Shown here: positions 16,229-26,748 of the stretch, in pieces
How the letters are laid out: the number at the start of each line of letters is the position of its first letter
How positions within the stretch are numbered: the first letter of the stretch is position 1
Source: Actinomycetospora succinea
Lineage (GTDB): Bacteria; Actinomycetota; Actinomycetes; Mycobacteriales; Pseudonocardiaceae
DNA length: 64,000 bases
Reading direction: 5' to 3'
Assembly (NCBI RefSeq): GCF_004363095.1
Contig: NZ_SNYO01000002.1
Location: 62,001 to 126,000 of the forward strand
Program-made: the position numbers and the translations under genes
The notes under the pieces: generated by a model
Told to the model about the DNA's origin: nothing
What the model saw: the letters and a program-made list of their open reading frames with translations, nothing else
Database searches by the model: none

Positions 16229-17492
16229 GACCAGGCCACCGGCAGCGCGTGCACCCCGTACACGATCATGTCGGTGCGCAGCGGGACCTCGTCCGGCGGC
16301 ACGGTGAGCCGCAGCCCGGGCAGGCGCGTGAGCAGCTCGGTGAACCCGACGCGCATCTCGACGCGGGCGAGCTGCTGGCCGAGGCACTGGTGCACCCCGT
16401 GCCCGAACGCCAGGTGCGGGCTGCGCTCGCGCGCGACGTCCAGCCGCCCGGGCTCGGGCCAGTGCGCGGGGGTTGGCCTCGGACAGCGCGAGCAGCACGG
16501 TGTCGCCCGCCGCGATGCGCGTGCCGCCGACGACGACGTCCTCCGTCGCGACGCGCGAGAGCCCGAGGTGCAGGATCGAGAGGTAGCGCAGCAGCTCCTC
16601 GACGGCCGTGTCGACCCGTGTCGGGTCGTCCCGGAGCGCGGCGAGCTGGTCGGGGTGCTCGAGCAGCGCGAACGTCCCGAGCGCGAGCATGTTTCGCCGT
16701 CGTCTCGTGGCCCGCGGTCAGCAGCACCTGGGCGACGTCGACCAGCTCGGCGTCGGTCAGCGCCGCCTCGGTGTCGTGCACGAGAGCGGAGAGCAGGTCG
16801 TCGGACGGGTCCGCGCGCTTCGCGGCGACGAGGTCCGTCATGAACGCGCGCATCCCGGCCTGCGCCGCGAGACGGTCGTCGTCGCTCGCGGTGAGGTTCA
16901 GCGTCGTCGCCGCGCGTTCCTGGAACTCGGCGCGGTCGGCGTGGTCGACGCCGAGCAGGTCGCAGATGACGAGCGAGGGCAGCGGCAGCGCGAAGTCGGT
17001 GCAGAGGTCGGCGGACGACCCCGCCGCCCGCATCGCGTCGATCAGCTCGACGGCGTACCGCGTCACCTGGTCGGAGAGCGCGCGCATGCGGCGCACCGTG
17101 AACTGCCCGACGAGCAGCTTGCGCAGCCGGGTGTGCTCCGGCGGGTCCATCATGATGAAGATGCCGTGGCCCGGACCCTCGCCCACCGGCGTGCTGACGT
17201 AGGGCACCGGCTGCGTGCCGACCTCGTCCGGGGCGAGCGAGAGCGCGTCGCGGTGGCGCAGGCGGTCGGAGCTGAACCGGGTGTCGCCGAAGATGGTCCG
17301 CGCTTCCTCGTAGCCCGTGACGACCCACGTCCGCGCGCCGTTCGTCAGCGTCACCGGCGCGATCGGGCCCTCGTCGTGCACCGCCCGCAGACCGGCCGGA
17401 GGGTCGAACGGGCAGCCGCCGCGACCGACCATCCCGGCGGGGATCGGCCGGCGCAGCGAGGGGCGTGGTGGGGCCTGCCGGGTCGTTGCCAT
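16225..17492 (-). pseudogene. Cytochrome P450 broken by two frameshifts
   Basis: All parts of a bacterial class I P450 are present, but in three successive reading frames. From ATG 17492 the frame is open through the I-helix [10 protein letters not shown], then one extra base in the T-run at 16692-16694 shifts it. The next segment carries the K-helix ExxR (EELLRY) and EAN, then a net loss of 5 bases near 16464-16474 shifts it again (neighbours read NRDP at this point). The last part carries the haem motif [11 protein letters not shown] and ends at 16225. Overall it closely resembles the intact P450 at 24708. Either a decaying pseudogene or two assembly errors. Upstream lies the operator shared with 41.2 kb. 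Confidence 0.85.
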
Positions 17493-17502
17493 ACGACAAC
17501 CG

Positions 17503-17518
17503 TAAATCATCTGATTGA
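17503..17518. promoter_or_regulatory. Operator-like TAAATCANNNGATTGA, copy 1
   Basis: TAAATCATCTGATTGA lies 11 bp before the start of the broken P450 and contains the palindrome AATCA-TC-TGATT. Thirteen of 16 bases, all outside the central three, are identical to the site at 41189-41204 in front of an MFS/TetR/P450 locus. Confidence 0.6.
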
Positions 17519-17688
17519 GATCGTCAGGCGCTCTCGAGGAGATCAACAGGCCGGGAAAGGCCGTCGATCATGCTTTTCGCCCTGCTGATCCCCGAAACCG
17601 CGCCGACGCGCCGGAACTGGGTCTCGCCCCGAGCGCCCTCACCAGGAATCATGATGCGACGACACCCGATGCGGGGAGGGAGGGGATC

Positions 17689-18099
17689 GTGCACGCCGAC
17701 CTGCTGGCCCAGCGCGTGGTGCAGCTCATCGAGGGCGCCGTCTTCCCCCACCTCGACCCCGGCTCGGTGATCGGCGTGATCGCCCTCCTGCTCGCGGGCG
17801 CCGGGTTCGTCACGGTCCGGGACTACGCGCTCGGCGGCGGCGACCGCCTACCACTGCTCGTCGCCGAGCCGTTCCCCCGCGTCGAGGCGTCGATCGGGAT
17901 CGTGCCGGCGGTCGTGGCGTCGAGCTCACCGGACGAGGTCCTGACCTCCCGGCTCGCCCGCTACGCGCAGCACCCCGCGGTGGACGGCCTGGTCGTGGTC
18001 GGTGCCGGCGCGGGCCCCGTGCCGATGCCGCGCACGGTCGGCGGCGTGCCCCTGCGGGCCGCGATCGCCACCCTCCGGACGGTCGGCCCCACTCCCTGA
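17689..18099 (+). CDS. Hypothetical protein with one membrane segment
   Basis: A 136-residue protein that I do not recognise. GTG 17689 is chosen because of the very strong GGGAGGGAGGGG upstream. One hydrophobic stretch (VIGVIALLLAGAGFVTV, about residues 25-41) probably anchors it in the membrane, and the rest is soluble and valine/alanine rich. It stands alone, about 200 bp after the broken P450 start and 135 bp before the next gene. Confidence 0.6.
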   Translation: MHADLLAQRVVQLIEGAVFPHLDPGSVIGVIALLLAGAGFVTVRDYALGGGDRLPLLVAEPFPRVEASIGIVPAVVASSSPDEVLTSRLARYAQHPAVDGLVVVGAGAGPVPMPRTVGGVPLRAAIATLRTVGPTP

Positions 18100-18193
18100 C
18101 GTCACTCGTCCGGAGTACTGCCAACCGGCGATCGTTACCTGGCGCAACGTCTTCCGGGTGACAGATCTCTTGTCTCCCGCCGCGCCTCCTCTC

Positions 18194-18214
18194 ATGATGA
18201 CGGAGAGTCATCAT
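18194..18214. promoter_or_regulatory. Inverted repeat ATGATGAC-N5-GTCATCAT
   Basis: Perfect 8-bp arms with a 5-bp spacer lie about 20 bp upstream of the start of the membrane-protein gene at 18235. This looks like an operator or the stem of a short leader hairpin. The regulator is not known. Confidence 0.5.
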
Positions 18215-18234
18215 CGTCGGCAGGAGGCAACGTC

Positions 18235-18861
18235 GTGCAGAAGGCCGCCATCTTCCTGGGGTTCGTGCCCTGGATCGTCTTCTCGGTCGTCGCGGGGCCG
18301 AGCACGTGGATGTGGGCGGCGCTGGCCGCCCTCGTGTGCTCGCTCGTGCTGGCGGTCCCGGACTGGCGGAACTACCGGTCGATCAGCATCCTCGACGCGG
18401 CCGCGCTCCTGTTCTTCGCGGTGCTCGTGGTGCTCTCGCTCGTGCTCGACCGCGCGGCGCTGCAGCCCATCGAGGACCGCGCCCAGCTGATCTCCAGCGT
18501 CGTCATCGCCGTGGTCGCGCTCGGCTCGCTGGCCGTCGGCCGCCCGTTCACCGAGTTCTACGCGAAGAAGCAGGCGCCGAAGGAGGTCTGGAGCTCGCCG
18601 ACCTTCAAGAAGGTCAACCGCGTGCTCACCGGCCTCTGGGGCGGCGTCTTCGTGCTCAACGCGCTGTGCGACGTGGCGGTCGGCTACTTCGGGGCGAGCG
18701 CGGACCTCTTCAACTGGGTGATCCCGATCGTCGCCATCGTGGTCGCTGTCAAGATCACCGGCTGGTACCCCGAGCACGTCCGGAGCCAGCTGAAGGAGCA
18801 CCGCGCCCACGGTGCCCACGAGGCTCACGAGGCGCCCCGCAACCCGGCCCAGCCGGCCTGA
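18235..18861 (+). CDS. Multi-pass membrane protein
   Basis: A 208-residue integral membrane protein with about six hydrophobic helices (IFLGFVPWIVFSVVAG, AALAALVCSLVLAV, ALLFFAVLVVLSLVL, SSVVIAVVALGSLAV, LTGLWGGVFVLNALC, VIPIVAIVVAVKITGW) and a histidine/alanine-rich tail. It has no family signature I can name. GTG 18235 follows CAGGAGG. It lies 11 bp ahead of the carotenoid oxygenase in the same direction, so the two are probably co-transcribed from the promoter with the ATGATGAC repeat. A role in handling the lipophilic substrate or product of the oxygenase is possible. Confidence 0.75.
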   Translation: MQKAAIFLGFVPWIVFSVVAGPSTWMWAALAALVCSLVLAVPDWRNYRSISILDAAALLFFAVLVVLSLVLDRAALQPIEDRAQLISSVVIAVVALGSLAVGRPFTEFYAKKQAPKEVWSSPTFKKVNRVLTGLWGGVFVLNALCDVAVGYFGASADLFNWVIPIVAIVVAVKITGWYPEHVRSQLKEHRAHGAHEAHEAPRNPAQPA

Positions 18862-18872
18862 GGGAGCACACC

Positions 18873-20297
18873 GTGACCACCACCGCGCCCAGCGCACCCC
18901 CGCCCGTCGACGCCGCGAACGACCCGCACCTGTCCGGGGTGTTCGAGCCGGTGATCGACGAGATCGACGCCGGCGACCTCGAGGTCACCGGCGAGCTGCC
19001 GCCCGAGATGGACGGCATGTACCTCCGCAACGGCCCGAACCCGCGCTTCACCCCGCTCGGCTCGTACATCTATCCCCTCGAGGGCGACGGGATGGTGCAC
19101 GGGCTGTGGGTGTCGGGCGGGAAGGCCCGGTACTCCAACCGCTTCGTCCACACGCCGATGCTCGACGCGGAGATCACCGCGGGCCGCGCGCTGTGGGGCG
19201 GGATCATGAGCGGCTACTCGCCGGGCGCCGACGTCGTGGGGCCGTCGCTCGCCGGGACGATGCGCGACCTGCCCGACATCAACGTCGTGCGCCACGGCGG
19301 GAAGCTGCTCGCGCTCGCGGAGTCGTCGCCGCCCTACGCGTTGACCCCGGAGCTCGCGACGGTCGGGAAGGAGACCTTCGGCGGGTCGCTGCCCGCGGGC
19401 CTGTGCGCCCACCCGAAGGTCGATCCGCGCACCGGCGAGATGGTCGTGTTCTGCTACGGCCTCGAGGCGCCGTACCTGACGTGGGCGGTGCTCGGCCCCG
19501 ACGGCGGGACGCGGCGCGCGCCGACGGCGGTGACCGGTGTCGACCAGCCGGTGATGATCCACGACATGGCGCTCACCGAGCGCTTCGTGGTGCTCGTGCT
19601 CGGGCCGATGTACTTCGACATGGCCGCGGCGATGCGCGGCGGCTCGCTGCTCGCGTGGCGCCCCGAGGACGGCACGCGGATCGCGCTGATCCCGCGCGAC
19701 GGCAGCCCGGTGCGGTGGGCGCACACCGAGGCGTTCTGGAGCTGGCACAGCGCCAACGCCTACGACGCGGACGACGGCGGCGTCGTCCTCGACTTCGTCG
19801 AGTGGTCCCGGCCGGGCGGGCTGTCCCGCGGCGGCCCGATCGTCGGCGGCATCGCGCGGGCAGAGATCGACCCGGTGGGCGGGACGATCACCCGCCGGTT
19901 CCTCACCGACCCGCACGGCATGGAGTTCCCGCGCGTCGACGACCGGCGCATCGGGCACGAGCACGGCGTCGTCGCGCTCGGCACCAAGACCGGGCGCGCC
20001 GAGCTCGCGAACGGCGAGTTCGACGCGGTGCTCTGGCTCGACCCCGCGACGGGGCGCACCGAGACGTGGGAGGCCGGCGACCTCTCGGTCGGCGAGCCGT
20101 GCTTCGTGCCGCGCCCGGGTGACACCGACTCGTCGCACGGCTGGTGGGTCACGTTCGCGACCGACCGCACCGACCGGTCGAGCTGGTTCGTCGTGTTCGC
20201 CGCCGCCGACCCGGCGGCCGGGCCGGTCGCGCGGGTGCGCATCCCGGTGCGCGTCCCGCTGGGCCTGCACGGCGCGTGGCTGCCGACGGAGGAGTAG
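18873..20297 (+). CDS. Carotenoid cleavage oxygenase family protein
   Basis: A 474-residue non-haem iron oxygenase of the carotenoid cleavage family (beta-propeller), which also includes stilbene- and lignin-derived-olefin-cleaving enzymes. The entry motif LPPEMDGMYLRNGPNPRF and the four histidine iron ligands in CAHPKVD, MIHDMALT, FWSWHSANAY and GLHGAWLP are all present. The start is GTG 18873 with GGGAG upstream. The substrate could be a carotenoid or a stilbene-like olefin. No carotenoid biosynthesis genes are nearby, which slightly favours a catabolic role. A strong bidirectional hairpin separates it from katG. Confidence 0.92.
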   Translation: MTTTAPSAPPPVDAANDPHLSGVFEPVIDEIDAGDLEVTGELPPEMDGMYLRNGPNPRFTPLGSYIYPLEGDGMVHGLWVSGGKARYSNRFVHTPMLDAEITAGRALWGGIMSGYSPGADVVGPSLAGTMRDLPDINVVRHGGKLLALAESSPPYALTPELATVGKETFGGSLPAGLCAHPKVDPRTGEMVVFCYGLEAPYLTWAVLGPDGGTRRAPTAVTGVDQPVMIHDMALTERFVVLVLGPMYFDMAAAMRGGSLLAWRPEDGTRIALIPRDGSPVRWAHTEAFWSWHSANAYDADDGGVVLDFVEWSRPGGLSRGGPIVGGIARAEIDPVGGTITRRFLTDPHGMEFPRVDDRRIGHEHGVVALGTKTGRAELANGEFDAVLWLDPATGRTETWEAGDLSVGEPCFVPRPGDTDSSHGWWVTFATDRTDRSSWFVVFAAADPAAGPVARVRIPVRVPLGLHGAWLPTEE

Positions 20298-20302
20298 CCC
20301 CG

Positions 20303-20351
20303 GACAGCAGAACGCCCCGGTCGCATGGTGCGACCGGGGCGTTCTGCTGTC
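20303..20351. terminator. Perfect 23-bp bidirectional hairpin
   Basis: Arms of 23 nt (GACAGCAGAACGCCCCGG and onward) flank a 3-nt TGG loop, exactly between the converging ends of the carotenoid oxygenase (20297) and katG (20361). It is the longest perfect hairpin I saw in the window and would act as a terminator from both sides. Confidence 0.85.
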
Positions 20352-20360
20352 AGGTGGAGA

Positions 20361-22914
<2,554 letters not shown>

Positions 22915-24450
22915 ATGACGTCGACGACGGCCGGTGGTCGCGGGACCGTCCACCGCGACTTCCGGCCGGCGACGAAGGCGATGGTCGGCGCGCAGGTCGT
23001 CGTGTCCAACGTGGTCGGGGCCGCCATCGTGCTGGGCCTCGCCGGCTACGTCCTGCCGACCCAGTCGCTGGTGGCCGCCCCGGAGGGCGCGCTCGCCCGC
23101 AACCTGTGGACCTTCGGCCTCTACCTCGCCGCCGCGGTGCTCGTGGGCCTGGTCTGGGGCTACCGGTGGGTGCGCGTCCCGCCGCTGCCCGCCGAGTCGG
23201 ACGACGAGGGCGCGTGGGCGCGCCACCGCCACCTCGCCCGGCGGGCCGTGCTCGGCGCGCCGATGCGGATCACCGTCGTGCAGGCCGTGCCGTGGGTGCT
23301 CGCCGTCCTGCTCTTCGCGACGATCAACGCGCGCTTCTCGCTCACCGTCGCGCTCACCGTCGGGTGCGTGGTCGCGCTCGGCGGCATCGCGACGGTCGCC
23401 GTCGGCTACCGCCTCTCCGAGCTGACGCTGCGCGGCGAGGTCGCGCGCGTGCTCGCCGAGGACCCGCCGAACCGGCTCGGCGTGATCCCCGGCGTCGCGG
23501 CCCGCTCGCTCGGCGCCTGGCTGCTGGGGACCGGGGTGCCGGTGCTCGGGATCGCGCTCGCCGCCGCGGCGTCGCTGCTGTTCCGCGACTACTACACGGT
23601 CACCCGCCTCGGCGTGGTCGTGCTCGTGCTCGCCGTCGTGGCGCTCGCCGTCGGCTTCCTGCTCACGGCGCTGACCTCGACGGCGATGACGACGCCCGTG
23701 ATCGCGGTCCGCAACGCCCTCAAGCGCGTGCAGGACGGCGACCTCGACGCGCGCGTGGAGGTCTCGGACGCCACCGAGCTCGGCATGCTGCAGGCCGGGT
23801 TCAACGAGATGGCCGCCGGACTGCGCGAGCGCGACCACGTCCGCGAGGTCTTCGGACGCCACGTCGGGCGGGAGGTCGCCCAGGCCGCGCTCGCCGACGA
23901 GATCGAGCTGGGCGGCGAGGTGCGCGAGGTCGCCGTCGTCTTCGTCGACATCATCGGCTCCACCGAGATGGCGTTCGACCGCCCGCCGCAGGAGGTCGTC
24001 GCGGTGCTCAACGCGTTCTTCGGCGAGGTCGTCGACGTGATCGAGAGCCACCGCGGCTGGATCGACAAGTTCGAGGGCGACGCCGCGCTCGCCGTGTTCG
24101 GGGCGCCGGACGACCACGCCGACCCCGCCGCCGCCGCCCTCGCGGCCGCCCGCGCGCTCGGCGAACGACTCGCGGGCCGAGACCCGGGCGCCGGCATCGG
24201 GGTGTCCGCCGGCCCCGCCGTCGCCGGCAACATCGGCGACGCGCGGCGCTACGAGTACACGGTGATCGGCGACCCGGTGAACGAGGCCGCGCGCCTCTGC
24301 GACGTCGCCAAGGGCCTGCCCGGCCGCATCGCGGCGTCGGACGCCGCGATCTCCCGCGCCGGCGAGTCCGAAGCCGCGCGCTGGTGCGAAGTCGACGTCG
24401 TCCGCCTGCGCGGCCGCAGCCGCGTGACGCACGTCCACGCGCCGAGCTGA
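22915..24450 (+). CDS. Membrane-bound class III adenylate/guanylate cyclase with HAMP domain
   Basis: A 511-residue nucleotidyl cyclase making cAMP (or cGMP). Order: about six membrane helices in residues 20-260, a HAMP linker (TTPVIAVRNALKRVQDGDLDARVEV, about 262-315), then the catalytic domain from about 340. All key residues are present: metal-binding Asp in VVFVDIIGST and KFEGDAAL, the base-selecting Lys in the same KFEGD segment, and the transition-state Asn and Arg in GDPVNEAARLC. The layout matches the mycobacterial Rv1318c-Rv1320c group. It faces katG across a shared promoter region, which raises the possibility of a stress input. Confidence 0.94.
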   Translation: MTSTTAGGRGTVHRDFRPATKAMVGAQVVVSNVVGAAIVLGLAGYVLPTQSLVAAPEGALARNLWTFGLYLAAAVLVGLVWGYRWVRVPPLPAESDDEGAWARHRHLARRAVLGAPMRITVVQAVPWVLAVLLFATINARFSLTVALTVGCVVALGGIATVAVGYRLSELTLRGEVARVLAEDPPNRLGVIPGVAARSLGAWLLGTGVPVLGIALAAAASLLFRDYYTVTRLGVVVLVLAVVALAVGFLLTALTSTAMTTPVIAVRNALKRVQDGDLDARVEVSDATELGMLQAGFNEMAAGLRERDHVREVFGRHVGREVAQAALADEIELGGEVREVAVVFVDIIGSTEMAFDRPPQEVVAVLNAFFGEVVDVIESHRGWIDKFEGDAALAVFGAPDDHADPAAAALAAARALGERLAGRDPGAGIGVSAGPAVAGNIGDARRYEYTVIGDPVNEAARLCDVAKGLPGRIAASDAAISRAGESEAARWCEVDVVRLRGRSRVTHVHAPS

Positions 24451-24461
24451 GGTCCTGAGTA

Positions 24462-24646
24462 CGAGCGATGCGGCATCGCTGGCGTGTGACGCCAGGATCG
24501 CCACATGCTCGCCTTCGCGACACGCCGAAGCGGGCGTCGTCCGGGGTGTTGCAGCCTGGCGGCCACCCGCGGCACGCAGCGCAGCGGAGCTGCCGCGCCG
24601 GAGGCGAGATACAGACGTTGAACGTCAGAAACTCCCCCACGATCAC
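24462..24646 (+). repeat. Long imperfect inverted repeat, left copy (A)
   Basis: This 185-bp non-coding block between the cyclase and the P450 is matched in inverted orientation by 26590-26723. Shared landmarks, outer to inner, are CGAGCGATGCGGC, TCGCCACAT, GTTGCAGCCTGGCGGCCAC, CGTTGAACGTCAG and CCCCCACGATCAC. Copy A carries about 45 bp (24567-24612) that copy B lacks. By eye the aligned blocks are about 85% identical. Together with copy B it encloses exactly the P450-TetR pair. Confidence 0.85.
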
Positions 24647-24664
24647 TCGCACTTGATGCTCAGT

Positions 24665-24678
24665 GTGCATTCGTGCAC
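24665..24678. promoter_or_regulatory. Palindrome GTGCA-TTCG-TGCAC before the P450
   Basis: A perfect 5-4-5 palindrome lies 30 bp upstream of the P450 start, inside the inverted-repeat-flanked unit. It is a good candidate operator for the TetR encoded by the second gene of the unit. Confidence 0.5.
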
Positions 24679-24707
24679 GGCGTGCATCGAGTCCGTACGG
24701 TCGAGGC

Positions 24708-25976
24708 GTGGACCCGAGCAGCGACACCACCACCAGCTCCCCGACCGCCCTGCGCGGCGCGATGCCCGCCGACCTCCTCGAGCGCGACGCGCGCTGCCCC
24801 TTCGACCCGGCGCCGGGGCTCGTGGCGCGCCGCGACGGCGATCCGGTGCAGCCGCTGCCGCTGGCGAACGGCGCGCGGGCGTGGCTCGTGACGGGCTTCG
24901 ACGAGGCGCGCGCGGTGCTCGCCGACCCGCGGTTCTCCAACGACCGCATCCGCCACCCCGACGCGACGCAGATGACCGCGGAGCAGGCGGCGTCCGGCGC
25001 CCCGGCCGTCGACATCCCCGAGCGCCAGGACGGCATGTTCATCTTCATGGACCCGCCGGAGCACACGCGCCTGCGCAGCCTGCTCACCGGCCAGTTCACG
25101 GTGCGCCGGATGCGCGCGCTCGAGTCGCGGCTGCGCGAGATCGCCGTCGAGCACATCGAGGCGATGCGGGCCGCCGGGACGTCCGCCGACCTCGTGCCGT
25201 CGTACGCGCTGCCGCTGCCGTCGCTGATGATCTGCGAACTGCTCGGCGTCGACTACGCGGACCGCGAGACGTTCCAGCGCAACACCGGGGTGGCGCTGAG
25301 CTCGAGCTCGTCGGACGAGGAGAAGGCGCGCGCCGGCGGCGAGCTCTACGCGTTCATCGCGGGTCTCGTCGCCGCGAAGCGCGCCGAGCGCACCGACGAC
25401 CTGCTCTCCGGGCTCGTGCACGACGCCGACCCGCCGCTGACCGACGCCCAGCTGATCGACATGTCGCTGGTGCTGCTCGGTGCGGGTCACGAGACGACCG
25501 CGAACAACCTCGCGCTCGGGATGTTCGCGCTGCTCGAGCGCCCCGAGCAGCTCGCCGCCCTGCGCGCCGACCCGTCGCTCATCGACGGCACGGTCGAGGA
25601 GCTCCTGCGCTACTGCTCGATCATCCAGCTCGGCGTCAGCCGCGTCGCGACCGAGGACGTGGAGCTCGGCGGCGTGACGGTGGCGGCCGGCGAGACCGTC
25701 GTCGTCGGGACCCCGGAGACCAACCGCGACCCGCGGCACTGGGCCGACCCCGACCACCTCGACGTCCACCGCGAGCGCGCGCCGCACCTGGCGTTCGGGC
25801 ACGGCATCCACCAGTGCCTCGGTCAGCAGCTCGCGCGCGCCGAGATGCGCGTCGGCATCTCCGAGCTCGTGGCCCGCATGCCCGACCTGCGCCTCGCGGT
25901 GCCGGCCGAGGAGGTGCCGCTGCGCAACGACATGCTGATCTTCGGGGTGCGCGCGCTGCCGGTCGCCTGGGGATGA
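24708..25976 (+). CDS. Cytochrome P450
   Basis: A 422-residue soluble bacterial P450 (haem-thiolate monooxygenase needing ferredoxin and reductase supplied elsewhere). The I-helix oxygen-activating motif is LLGAGHETTANN (about residue 250), the K-helix ExxR is EELLRYCSI, and the haem-binding loop is FGHGIHQCLGQ near residue 360. GTG 24708 gives the best-aligned start, and ATG 24763 is an alternative. It is the closest relative in the window of the broken P450 at 16.2-17.5 kb. The stop overlaps the following TetR gene (ATGA). The pair is enclosed by a long inverted repeat. Confidence 0.94.
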   Translation: MDPSSDTTTSSPTALRGAMPADLLERDARCPFDPAPGLVARRDGDPVQPLPLANGARAWLVTGFDEARAVLADPRFSNDRIRHPDATQMTAEQAASGAPAVDIPERQDGMFIFMDPPEHTRLRSLLTGQFTVRRMRALESRLREIAVEHIEAMRAAGTSADLVPSYALPLPSLMICELLGVDYADRETFQRNTGVALSSSSSDEEKARAGGELYAFIAGLVAAKRAERTDDLLSGLVHDADPPLTDAQLIDMSLVLLGAGHETTANNLALGMFALLERPEQLAALRADPSLIDGTVEELLRYCSIIQLGVSRVATEDVELGGVTVAAGETVVVGTPETNRDPRHWADPDHLDVHRERAPHLAFGHGIHQCLGQQLARAEMRVGISELVARMPDLRLAVPAEEVPLRNDMLIFGVRALPVAWG

Positions 25977-26593
25977 TGATGTCCGTCGTGGAGACCGGTC
26001 GTCGGGAGCGCAAGAAGCTCGCGACCCGCGCCGCGCTGCGCCAGGCCGCCCTGCGTCTGGCGCTGCGCGACGGCGTCGAGAACGTCACGGCGGAGCGCAT
26101 CGCCGACGAGGCCGACATCGCCCGGCGCACCTTCTTCAACTACTTCTCCGGCAAGGAGGAGGCGCTGCTCGCGACGGCCGCGGTCGGCGCCGAGGCCGTC
26201 GTGGCGCGCTTCCGGGCGCGCCCGCCGGAGGAGTCGGTGCTGCACGCGCTGCGCGAGGCGGTGCTCGAGGTGATGGACCGCGACGACGTCGCCGGCCACG
26301 AGCACGTCGCGGTGCTGCGGTTGGCGCGCGCGGCGCCGTCGCTGCTCCCCCAGCAGCTGTCGGTGCTCGCGGCGCAGGAGAAGGCGCTGGCGGCGGCGAT
26401 CGGTTCGCGCCTGGCCGAGCCGGACGACGCCTATGCGCGGTTGTGCGCGACGGTCGCGTTCGCCACCCTGCGCCTCACGCTCGACCGCTGGCTGGAGCGC
26501 TCGACCGGCGACGACCCGCCGCCGCTCGAGGTCCTGCGCGCGGAAGTCGCGACGGCCTTCGCCACCCTCGCCGCGGGTCTCGATCGCCCGTGA
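25973..26593 (+). CDS. TetR-family regulator coupled to the P450
   Basis: A 206-residue TetR regulator. Three ATG codons in a row (25973, 25976, 25979) can start it, and the first overlaps the P450 stop, so translation is coupled. The DNA-binding part is TRAALRQAALRLALRDG to IADEADIARRTFFNYFSGKEEAL. The C-terminal helical domain resembles the MftR-type TetR ligand domain. It probably represses its own operon through the GTGCA palindrome at 24665. Its stop codon lies inside the start of inverted-repeat copy B. Confidence 0.92.
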   Translation: MMMSVVETGRRERKKLATRAALRQAALRLALRDGVENVTAERIADEADIARRTFFNYFSGKEEALLATAAVGAEAVVARFRARPPEESVLHALREAVLEVMDRDDVAGHEHVAVLRLARAAPSLLPQQLSVLAAQEKALAAAIGSRLAEPDDAYARLCATVAFATLRLTLDRWLERSTGDDPPPLEVLRAEVATAFATLAAGLDRP

Positions 26594-26723
26594 TCGTGGG
26601 GGCTTTCCTGACGTTCAACGCCAGCGTGGCCGCCAGGCTGCAACAACACGCCAGCCTCGGCGTGTCGCGCGAGCGAGGATGTGGCGAGCCTGGCGTCAGA
26701 CGCCAGCGAAGCCGCATCGCTCG
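26590..26723 (-). repeat. Long imperfect inverted repeat, right copy (B)
   Basis: A 134-bp block, the inverted partner of 24462-24646. It begins on the TetR stop codon and ends 25 bp before the end of the convergent pyruvate oxidase gene. It lacks the roughly 45-bp insert of copy A. There is no transposase between or beside the copies, so this could be a non-autonomous element, a relic, or a pair of functional RNA/DNA elements. Confidence 0.85.
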
Positions 26724-26748
26724 CACGTCGGGTGCGTCAGACCCCGGG

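Noticed and set aside
14573..16690. A single 705-residue minus-strand protein covering aldo/keto reductase and part of a P450
   Set aside because: It is a read-through frame: the last 261 residues are the real reductase with its own ATG at 15358, the first part is the middle segment of the frameshifted P450, and the methyltransferase on the plus strand lies between.
24462..26723. Insertion sequence or composite transposon
   Set aside because: An inverted repeat is present but there is no transposase, no short terminal repeat and no target duplication that I could find, so only a repeat is annotated.
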